Assembly (NCBI GenBank): GCA_026645575.1
Contig: JAPKMW010000041.1
Location: forward strand, 1-64,000
DNA from: Caldilineaceae bacterium
Lineage (GTDB): Bacteria > Chloroflexota > Anaerolineae > Caldilineales > Caldilineaceae
DNA: 64,000 nucleotides
Reading direction: 5' to 3'
Shown here: piece after piece, positions 27,925 through 33,749 of the stretch
Layout of the letters: each line of letters starts with the position of its first letter
Position numbering within the stretch: the stretch's first letter is position 1
Position numbers and translations under genes: made by a program
Notes under the pieces: model-generated
What the model saw: only the letters and a program-made list of their open reading frames with translations
Databases searched by the model: none
What the model was told of the DNA's origin: nothing

Positions 27925-27970
27925 ACCGGCTTTTTCGGCAAACAAATGTACCCCATAAGGAGGTTGAGGA

Positions 27971-28879
27971 ATGGGACAGATGTGGAATACAGTCAAGACG
28001 ACATTGTTATTGGCGGCGTTGACTGGTCTATTCATTGTGATCGGCGGGGCAATTGGCGGCAGCACCGGCATGGTCTTTGCCTTGGTCTTGGCCGTTGCCA
28101 TGAACATGGGCGCCTGGTGGTTCTCGGACACGATGGCGATCAAGATGAGCGGCGCCCGCGAAGTGACCGAAGCGGAAATGCCCGATTTGCATGGTATGGT
28201 GCGCGTCCTTTCGGAACGGGCTACCCTGCCCAAGCCGCGGGTCTATGTCATTGACAGCGCCACCCCTAACGCCTTTGCCACCGGTCGCTCACCGAGCAAG
28301 GGCGCCGTGGCCGTGACAACCGGGATTATGGAAATTTTGAACCGCGACGAACTGGCCGGTGTCATCGCCCATGAACTGGCCCACATCAAGAATCGCGATA
28401 CCCTCATCTCCAGCATTGCCGCCACCTTTGCCGGCGCCGTGAGCATGTTAGCCGATATGGTGATGTGGGGCATGATCTTTGGCGGTTTTGGCGGTTCCGA
28501 AGAAGAGGAGGATGGCGGCGGTATGGCGGGGATGGCCGGTGGTCTACTGACTATGATTCTGGCCCCTATCTCGGCCTTGCTCATCCAGATGGCGATCTCC
28601 CGCTCGCGTGAGTACACAGCAGACGCCACCGGCGCCCAGATTCTCGGCAACCCGCTGCCCCTGGCCACAGCCTTGGAAAAGCTGGAAGCGATGGTGCATC
28701 AGCGCCCAATGGATGTGCGTCCGGCCACGTCACACCTCTATATTGTCAACCCGATTCTGGGGGGCTTGGGGTCGCTCTTCCGCACCCACCCCGAAACCGC
28801 CAAGCGCGTCGCCCGCCTGCGCGAACTGGCCGGCACGACGGTTGCTGATCGCAACGCCTACGCTGCCATGCGCAGCTAA
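27971..28879 (+). CDS. htpX: Membrane zinc metalloprotease HtpX
   Basis: 302-residue M48 family protease that degrades misfolded membrane proteins. Two N-terminal membrane helices (about 10-27 and 33-50), zinc motif HELAH (His134, Glu135, His138), two further hydrophobic segments after it with a Gly/Glu-rich loop (EEEEDGGGMAG), and the third zinc ligand region SREYTADATGA. The AAGGAGG ribosome binding site is strong. The terminator in its leader suggests regulated read-through. Confidence 0.95.
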   Translation: MGQMWNTVKTTLLLAALTGLFIVIGGAIGGSTGMVFALVLAVAMNMGAWWFSDTMAIKMSGAREVTEAEMPDLHGMVRVLSERATLPKPRVYVIDSATPNAFATGRSPSKGAVAVTTGIMEILNRDELAGVIAHELAHIKNRDTLISSIAATFAGAVSMLADMVMWGMIFGGFGGSEEEEDGGGMAGMAGGLLTMILAPISALLIQMAISRSREYTADATGAQILGNPLPLATALEKLEAMVHQRPMDVRPATSHLYIVNPILGGLGSLFRTHPETAKRVARLRELAGTTVADRNAYAAMRS

Positions 28880-29147
28880 TTATACTCAGTAGTCCGCAGT
28901 CCTAAGTCCAGAGTCAGGCTGGATAGCGTTGCGGTCTACTGATACTGAGTTCAGGATGAAAACCCGATTTCAGAGAGTCGAGACTGGAGACTAGCGCCAG
29001 TCGTCTCTACTCGACAAACGCCGGGGCTCATTTTGAACTGAGTCTAGAAGGTGCAGCGTGATTCGTGCCGCGTGGCCTGAGTTTGTCGAAGGCGACGCGG
29101 CACGCAGATCATTGCATGCTGGTTGCTGGTTGAAAGGAGCCAACGCC
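28880..29147. other. Gene-free stretch with a small hairpin
   Basis: No gene. GTCGAG (28977-28982) can pair with CTCGAC (29010-29015) and ACTGG with CCAGT inside, forming a hairpin with alternatives. The ribosome binding site AAAGGAG of the next gene is at the right end. Confidence 0.5.
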
Positions 29148-29459
29148 ATGAAATGTCCTGTTTGCAGTACGGAACTCAAGATTACGGATCGACAAGGGGT
29201 TGAAATTGACTATTGTCCGCAGTGCCGTGGCGTCTGGTTGGATCGAGGTGAGCTTGATAAACTCATTGAACGCTCCGCTGCTGCCGACTACCGCAGCGCT
29301 CCGGTAGCGCAACCCGGACGCGCGCCCCACTATCGCGACCACCGGGATGACGATGATGATGACGAAGATCGCTACAAAGATAGTCACAAAGATCGTTACT
29401 ATAGCGACAAAGAGAAGCGCAAGCGCAAATCTTTCTTGGGTGATCTCTTTGATTTTTAG
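29148..29459 (+). CDS. TFIIB-type zinc-ribbon protein
   Basis: 103 residues from the ATG at 29148 (AAAGGAG upstream). The N-terminal zf-TFIIB ribbon has MKCPVCSTEL and YCPQCRGVWLDRGELDKL, with two CxxC pairs as zinc ligands. After it comes a Pro/Arg segment, a run of seven Asp-rich residues and a basic Lys/Arg-rich stretch ending FLGDLFDF. Function is unknown in the family. It converges with the minus-strand accessory genes. Confidence 0.88.
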   Translation: MKCPVCSTELKITDRQGVEIDYCPQCRGVWLDRGELDKLIERSAAADYRSAPVAQPGRAPHYRDHRDDDDDDEDRYKDSHKDRYYSDKEKRKRKSFLGDLFDF

Positions 29460-29470
29460 TGGATCAATCA

Positions 29471-29686
29471 TCAGTCCGGGAAATAGGCCAGGACATCCGG
29501 CTCCGGAATCACGGTTCCCTGGCGCAGCGCCACGGTTTGCACGGTCGTCGTGCCATCGTTCTGGTGGATGGTGATGGTGTACCCGGCCTGCATCGCTTTG
29601 GCGTGTTTGCCCCGTATACCGCCGCGAAAATCATATTCTGGGCGCATTTTCGCCGTGGATTGGGTGGATGACTTAGATTTTCTCAT
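29471..29686 (-). CDS. Small conserved protein, RPEYDFRGG family (copy 1)
   Basis: 71 codons from the ATG at 29686. The core RPEYDFRGGIRGKHAKAMQ is followed by TITIHQNDGTTTVQTV and a C-terminal PDVLAYFPD. A paralogue at 31903-32190 shares most of this and is longer at the C-terminus. Small proteins with an EYDF motif often sit next to toxin genes, so an antitoxin role is possible. Here it directly follows a DUF433/DUF5615 pair on the same strand, eight bases after the interrupted toxin frame. Confidence 0.75.
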   Translation of the reverse strand: MRKSKSSTQSTAKMRPEYDFRGGIRGKHAKAMQAGYTITIHQNDGTTTVQTVALRQGTVIPEPDVLAYFPD

Positions 29687-29693
29687 CGATTTG

Positions 29694-30077
29694 TCACCAT
29701 TCAAGATGATCTTCAGTTCGCTGATGAAGCTGCCAAAAGGATAAACCGATATGCGAAGCGCGGATCACTTTGCTCATGCGTTTGGCTTTTGTATTCAATG
29801 CCGAGTGCCGAAGCAAGCGCCGCACAAAAAGGGCCACCTCTTGCTTGCGAACATCGAGATAAACAAGGCAGTAATTTGCATGTCACAATCGCAGGTGATA
29901 AAAGTCACTGTCACGGGTGAAAAAGGTGGGGTGGTTGATCTGATGCAGCAGTGGAATGATCTCCCGATCCTTCACCCCTTTCCAGCCAATTTCATAACCG
30001 ATTTGGCGCACAGCAATACGCCAGCTACGTAACTGATTACGCTGGCTGTCAATGACATTTTCGTCCAGGATATTCAA
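29694..30077 (-). pseudogene. DUF5615 PIN-like toxin interrupted by an in-frame TGA
   Basis: A TTG start at 30077 overlaps the DUF433 stop. The frame reads NILDENVIDSQRNQLRSW and TFFTRDSDFYHLRL, typical of the PIN-like DUF5615 family, to a TGA at 29883-29885 (codon 65). Translation in the same frame continues with HANYCLVYLDVRK and RRLLRHSALNTKAKRM to a second TGA at 29694-29696, matching the expected rest of the family at full length (128 codons). From memory of the family, Cys is common at the position of the TGA. A nonsense mutation is the simplest reading. Confidence 0.75.
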
Positions 30078-30328
30078 GCCGCCACTGATTCTAGCTTGTA
30101 CTGCTCCAGATGTTCGAGAAAGGCCGCGCTTGAGAGGCGAACGGCTTCGGCAATCGCTTCCCGACTCAGGCTGCCACGCCATTCCGCAATAATCGTTTCC
30201 CACGCCAGCCCTTCCGCCACTTGTTCCAACACATCCGCCACCAGGATTCGTGTACCACGAAAGGTGGGTTTGCCGTGACAAATCTCCGGGTCACTGACGA
30301 TATAGCGACCGATGATCTTCCGTTCCAT
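30074..30328 (-). CDS. DUF433 antitoxin-like protein
   Basis: 84 residues, ATG 30328 behind GGAG. MERKIIGRYIVSDPEICHGKPTFRGTRI with the LVADVLEQVAEGLAWETII helix matches DUF433, the usual upstream partner of DUF5615 PIN-like proteins in predicted toxin-antitoxin pairs. Its TGA overlaps the TTG of the toxin gene, which supports coupled translation. With the toxin interrupted, it may now be an orphan antitoxin. Confidence 0.88.
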   Translation of the reverse strand: MERKIIGRYIVSDPEICHGKPTFRGTRILVADVLEQVAEGLAWETIIAEWRGSLSREAIAEAVRLSSAAFLEHLEQYKLESVAA

Positions 30329-30395
30329 AAAGAATTCTCCGCCTCCTGCACCACAAGATAATCGTACCTCAGCCAAGTCGATAAACCCCATCATG

Positions 30396-30640
30396 CCACA
30401 GGTGCTAAAGTTACCGGGAAACGTAGGCGGGGCGCGGGTGTATTGCAGATGCGCGGCGCGGCTTATCGACCAGTGCGTGCGTTGCACGGGTCAGCCGATG
30501 ATGCTGTCTTGCGAACCGCTGTGACCCGTGCAACGCACGCACTTGCCCCACTCGCCAGCAACCGTTTCCGGTTTCCCGGTCATTGATGAAAGCAGACCAA
30601 CCAGCGGTTTGCCGGTGGCAAAACCTGCTAAACTGTAGTA
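30396..30640. repeat. Dispersed 230-bp repeat, copy A
   Basis: It contains a 22-bp perfect inverted repeat (30472-30493 with 30522-30543) with core GTTGCACGGGTCA, and flanking sequence shared with copy B at 33292-33512 on both sides. The right flank on the minus strand reads KPLVGLLSSMTGKPETVAG, partly conserved in copy B. Confidence 0.8.
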
Positions 30641-30771
30641 GGAGGTAAACCACCAGGGCAAATCATAACTGGCTCGACAGGTCGAAGCAAAGCAAGGCGC
30701 CCCCTGTGGAGCCACTGTTCTTCATCGGCGGGATGTTCAGGATCAGCAACTATAGGATGTACCCCACAAAT

Positions 30772-30800
30772 TTGGCATACATTCTCCGCTATGGTATGAT
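30772..30800 (+). promoter_or_regulatory. Promoter of the unknown two-gene unit
   Basis: TTGGCA (30772-30777), a 17-base spacer ending TATGG (extended -10 TGG) and TATGAT (30795-30800). It places the transcript start near 30807, upstream of the GTG at 30856. Confidence 0.7.
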
Positions 30801-30855
30801 TTTTCTTACCTACAATCATTGTACAGTTGCTCACCCAGTCGTTATTGGATCCTGT

Positions 30856-31383
30856 GTGAATGCTAAATTTGATGATCAGTTATCGTTAAATCGTGCTATA
30901 GAGAAGAATCTGATTGATGCACAGTGGTTCTTACCGTTTACCATCTACCGATTGCAGCAATACACAGCAGCAGCGCAACTATTGCTAACGGTGACATTGG
31001 AGCAGATCTATACTACCTCTACCATCAGCCGGCGCTTACTGTTACACTGGGAAGAAAATAGTCCGCAGCTATCTTTACCACCGGTGCAAGATACGGTGAT
31101 TACCGAGTGGGCCGCCTGTGGCATTGCCTGCGCCATTTTGCCCTTTTATACGGGGCTGCAAGTGGTCAAAGTGACCGAAAGCGGTGATCGTTTTGATTAT
31201 TGGGTAGGCGATGGACAACAATTGTATGGGTTGGAAATTAGCGGCATTTTACACGGACGATTGGAGCCACGACAACGGATGAAAGCGCGTCAATTGTTAG
31301 ACAATCCGTTTGGTGTTGGCGGCTATGTTTGCATTGTTCATTTTGATCGACAGCAGGTCAATTTATCATTTCATCGGCGGTGA
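30856..31383 (+). CDS. Unknown conserved-looking protein, first of a pair
   Basis: 175 residues if translation starts at GTG 30856, chosen because the promoter at 30772-30800 lies inside the longer frame that opens at 30706. The N-terminal half is helical (AIEKNLIDAQWFLPFTIYRLQQY), and the C-terminal half has FDYWVGDGQQLYGLEISG and NPFGVGGYVCIVHFDRQQVNLSFHRR. The E-x-SG then basic-helix pattern is reminiscent of a nuclease-like fold, but this is only a suggestion. It is followed immediately by the TPR-like gene. Confidence 0.7.
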   Translation: MNAKFDDQLSLNRAIEKNLIDAQWFLPFTIYRLQQYTAAAQLLLTVTLEQIYTTSTISRRLLLHWEENSPQLSLPPVQDTVITEWAACGIACAILPFYTGLQVVKVTESGDRFDYWVGDGQQLYGLEISGILHGRLEPRQRMKARQLLDNPFGVGGYVCIVHFDRQQVNLSFHRR

Positions 31384-31388
31384 GCGTT

Positions 31389-31808
31389 ATGATGACACAG
31401 GAAAAGCGAAGTGGGATTACTTACAAGCCCTTCCCCCCAGAGCTACAAGTGGTCGAACGGGACAAAGCGCGTCTCTTGCTGGAAGCGCATACGCTCAAAG
31501 CGCAAGCCCGCTTCACCGAAGCCGCCGAACGTTTTGCCCAAGCCGCTCACCAGGAAGAGCAGCTTGCGGATTGGGCCGCACGCCAGGAATTACCGGATTT
31601 GCACTACCTGCACGCCTTTAGCGCCCTCAGTTGTTGGGCGCAGGCCGGTGATCCCCACCGGGCTTTGCAGATGAGCCATTCGCTTCTGACGACAGCGCCC
31701 CTAACCGTCCGCCAACGCACACAATTGGAACAATATCAGGCAACGTTAGAACAACGGTGGGTAAGTTGGATGGCGCAGTGGTCACAGCCGGTGTTTGCGT
31801 CGGCATGA
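31389..31808 (+). CDS. Helical TPR-like protein, second of a pair
   Basis: 139 residues from ATG 31389, preceded by GGTGAG; a GTG at 31380 overlapping the previous stop is also possible. The protein is all-helical with TPR-like repeats (ARLLLEAHTLKAQARFTEAAERFAQAA, CWAQAGDPHRALQMSHSLL). It probably binds its upstream partner. Function unknown. Repeat copy C begins right after its stop. Confidence 0.75.
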   Translation: MMTQEKRSGITYKPFPPELQVVERDKARLLLEAHTLKAQARFTEAAERFAQAAHQEEQLADWAARQELPDLHYLHAFSALSCWAQAGDPHRALQMSHSLLTTAPLTVRQRTQLEQYQATLEQRWVSWMAQWSQPVFASA

Positions 31809-31810
31809 TT

Positions 31811-31885
31811 CAACCAGTGCGTGCATTGCACGGGTCAGCCGCTGCTGCTGCCAGGCGAACCGCTGTGACCCGTGCAACGCAGCCC
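31811..31885. repeat. Dispersed repeat, partial copy C
   Basis: The hairpin core (31816-31836 with 31866-31881) matches copies A and B, including the central GCGAACCGCTGTGACCCGTGC. The long flanks of A and B are missing. It lies between convergent genes, where it could terminate both. Confidence 0.8.
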
Positions 31886-31902
31886 TCGCCGTTACGGAGT
31901 AA

Positions 31903-32190
31903 TTATGGTTTGGTGACGGATTGTCGATCCGGGAAGAGCGTGATCAGCGTGCGCAGCGCATGATTGACCGCTGCCGAGTCCGGGAAATAGGCCAGGACAT
32001 CCGGTTCCAGAATCACCGTTCCTTGGCGCGGCTCCACCGTTTGCACGGTCGTCGTACCATCGTCCTGGCGGATGGTAACGATGTACCCGGACTGCATCGC
32101 TTTGGCATGTTTGCCCCGCACACCACCGCGGAAATCATATTCCGGGCGTATTTCCTCGGTGGATTTGGTGGGTGAGTTAGGCTTGCTCAT
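31903..32190 (-). CDS. Small conserved protein, RPEYDFRGG family (copy 2)
   Basis: 95 residues from the ATG at 32190. RPEYDFRGGVRGKHAKAMQSG, TIRQDDGTTTVQTV and PDVLAYFPDS are shared with copy 1 at 29471-29686; the extra tail SAAVNHALRTLITLFP suggests the full-length form. It is last in a minus-strand series after the C39-like peptidase. Antitoxin-like function is possible but unproven. Confidence 0.8.
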   Translation of the reverse strand: MSKPNSPTKSTEEIRPEYDFRGGVRGKHAKAMQSGYIVTIRQDDGTTTVQTVEPRQGTVILEPDVLAYFPDSAAVNHALRTLITLFPDRQSVTKP

Positions 32191-32248
32191 CGATTCTTCT
32201 TTCGGCGTTTGTCGCCCGTCGACAACTGATGATGCGAAAGTAGCGCAT

Positions 32249-32713
32249 TTATCGGAAGAACGCAAAATCCTCATCCTTGGCAAGCCAGGCCAAATCAAAA
32301 TCACCCAACGGCACGATGATAGGCGCAATCTCAAACGACGGATCATTCAAGTAGACGTACTGGTGATCCATGCCAACGACGACAACCGCATGATCAGTTT
32401 GCCCTTCCCAGTGCGGCAACTCGGCTGTTTGGACCGAGGCGATGCAAGGACAATTCTGGCTCAACTGATGATAGAGTTGCGTCAAAGTGCCAGATGCAAC
32501 CGTAACTTGAATGCCAATCTGCTCCAAATGACGAAGGTTGGAAAAGGGTGTACCGTAGTCCTTTGTCCCCAATAGGCGCACCAATCGTTCATAACGCATT
32601 GAACGTCCCAGATACATCAACACCATCAGTGCGCAGGCTGGCAGACAGTCCGCATTGGCGCGCTGCAAAAAGTGCGGCACAGGGAGCAACACACGTTGAG
32701 AAAAGGAGGGCAT
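32249..32713 (-). CDS. C39-like papain-fold peptidase
   Basis: 154 residues, no signal peptide. The candidate catalytic Cys is Cys23 in ANADCLPACALMVLMYLG, with His108 in TDHAVVVVGMD and Asp124 in YLNDPS, the order expected for the C39 family. C39 domains normally remove double-glycine leaders during peptide export, but here there is no ABC transporter fusion, so the substrate is unknown. It lies between a 152-residue unknown protein and the RPEYDFRGG protein on the same strand. Confidence 0.8.
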   Translation of the reverse strand: MPSFSQRVLLPVPHFLQRANADCLPACALMVLMYLGRSMRYERLVRLLGTKDYGTPFSNLRHLEQIGIQVTVASGTLTQLYHQLSQNCPCIASVQTAELPHWEGQTDHAVVVVGMDHQYVYLNDPSFEIAPIIVPLGDFDLAWLAKDEDFAFFR

Positions 32714-32736
32714 AGGAAGGTCAACTTGTGATGTTG

Positions 32737-33195
32737 TTAAACGCCTGCTACTGGCGCAAGGATTGGATCACCGGCTGCGTTTAAGACGATCATCGGCGCC
32801 CGCGGTACATCTACTGGCAGTGCTATGGGCGGAACGGTGCTATAGGGCTGAAAAGGTGGCAGTGTTGCGGCTAGCGCGTCGGCACGTTGCTCAATCTGGG
32901 CTTGACAGATCGCACGCTCACAAATTTCGCCAGTGAGGGCGTCAACTTCCACTTCCCCAACCTCGCCGACGATCCCCACCCGCGGTGCGCTGAAATGGGC
33001 CGGCACGCGCCAGACCGTGCGTTGACCGACCACCAGCGTTGGCGTATCAGCCCCCAGCATATGGCTGACCTCCATGCGCAACCAGCGCGCGACTTTGCGC
33101 TGCGCTTCTTCGGCGGTGACATGAACGGTCACTATCTGGCGGATCTCAAAGGTGCCTGTTTGTAGCAGCGGGTATTGATCAAGAATCACGGTCAT
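32737..33195 (-). CDS. Unknown protein upstream of the C39-like peptidase
   Basis: 152 residues from the ATG at 33195. The middle reads IVTVHVTAEEAQRKVARWLRMEVSHML, then TPTLVVGQRTVWRVPAHFSAPRVG and VGEVEVDALTGEI, which looks like a PepSY-type fold (a strand with conserved VDALTGEI). The C-terminus is Pro-rich. An extended -10 promoter lies at 33286-33294. It is probably the first gene of the operon 33195-31903. Function unknown. Confidence 0.75.
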   Translation of the reverse strand: MTVILDQYPLLQTGTFEIRQIVTVHVTAEEAQRKVARWLRMEVSHMLGADTPTLVVGQRTVWRVPAHFSAPRVGIVGEVGEVEVDALTGEICERAICQAQIEQRADALAATLPPFQPYSTVPPIALPVDVPRAPMIVLNAAGDPILAPVAGV

Positions 33196-33285
33196 CGATA
33201 GCTTTGCTCCTTCCACCTAACGCAAAGGCAGGTTTTCCAGATTGTAAAACGCCGGCGAATTACATCATTCATGCCGATTCGCTTC

Positions 33286-33294
33286 ATCATACCA
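33286..33294 (-). promoter_or_regulatory. Extended -10 element for the minus-strand operon
   Basis: Reads TGG-TATGAT on the minus strand about 90 bases before the ATG at 33195. No convincing -35 is seen. A similar TATGGTATGAT serves the plus-strand unit at 30795. Confidence 0.5.
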
Positions 33295-33512
33295 TAAGTT
33301 ACGAATCTACCGGTAAACTTAGGCGGAGCGCGATCTACGACCAGCGCGTGCATTGCACGGGTCAACCGCTGCTGCCGGCAGGCGAACCGCTGTGACCCGT
33401 GCAACGCACGCGCTTGGCCCGCCCGCCCGCAACCGTCTCCGGTGTACCAGTCATTGATGATCGCAGACCAACTGGTGGTTTATCAGTGGTAAAATCCACC
33501 ATTTCCGGCACA
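33292..33512. repeat. Dispersed 230-bp repeat, copy B
   Basis: It has a hairpin core (33344-33364 with 33393-33413, one mismatch) plus flanks shared with copy A (30396-30640). Both full copies lie just upstream of minus-strand operons. Confidence 0.8.
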
Positions 33513-33749
33513 GACCGGCCCTTGCGCTAAACCGTAACCAGTCCTTGCACCGGAAGCGCATCAAGGCCCGGTGGCGGTTGCGGTGGGTGTGGGCGTGGCA
33601 AGGGGTGATAGCGGGGCACCCACCGTAGCCATAACCGTGACCGTTGGCGACCCGATGCCATCACCGGTAAGCTGCCGAAATTCGGCTGCGGTGGCATTCT
33701 GAGGCAAGGTAGGTTGAAAACCAGAAGTTTCTTCCAAGTTATGTGAAAT
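33513..33749. other. Short stretch after the STAND-WD40 gene
   Basis: No firm gene. On the minus strand a frame from about 33741 to 33561 reads NATAAEFRQLTGDG and ends in a Pro/Thr linker TPTPTATATGP, resembling the tail of a secreted or surface protein but without a proper start. It may be a gene remnant. Confidence 0.4.

Larger units (their letters stand above)
27466..27970. other. 505-bp divergent intergenic region, nfo to htpX
   Basis: No gene was recognised. It contains a consensus plus-strand promoter (27706-27734), a leader of about 230 bases with an intrinsic terminator-like hairpin (27874-27924), and the htpX ribosome binding site AAGGAGG. The part from 27466 to 27700 shows nothing I can name. 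Confidence 0.6.
30329..30855. other. Divergent 527-bp region with repeat copy A
   Basis: No gene is assigned. It holds repeat copy A (30396-30640) and a good plus-strand promoter (30772-30800). On the minus strand a frame across 30628-30780 reads CGVHPIVADPEHPADEEQW and then RPVEPVMICPGG, which looks like a coding relic but lacks a start and an end. Confidence 0.5.

Noticed and set aside
29058..29147. Longer N-terminus for the zinc-ribbon protein
   Set aside because: The ATG at 29148 has AAAGGAG and begins directly with the MKCPVC ribbon; the upstream part is non-coding in character.
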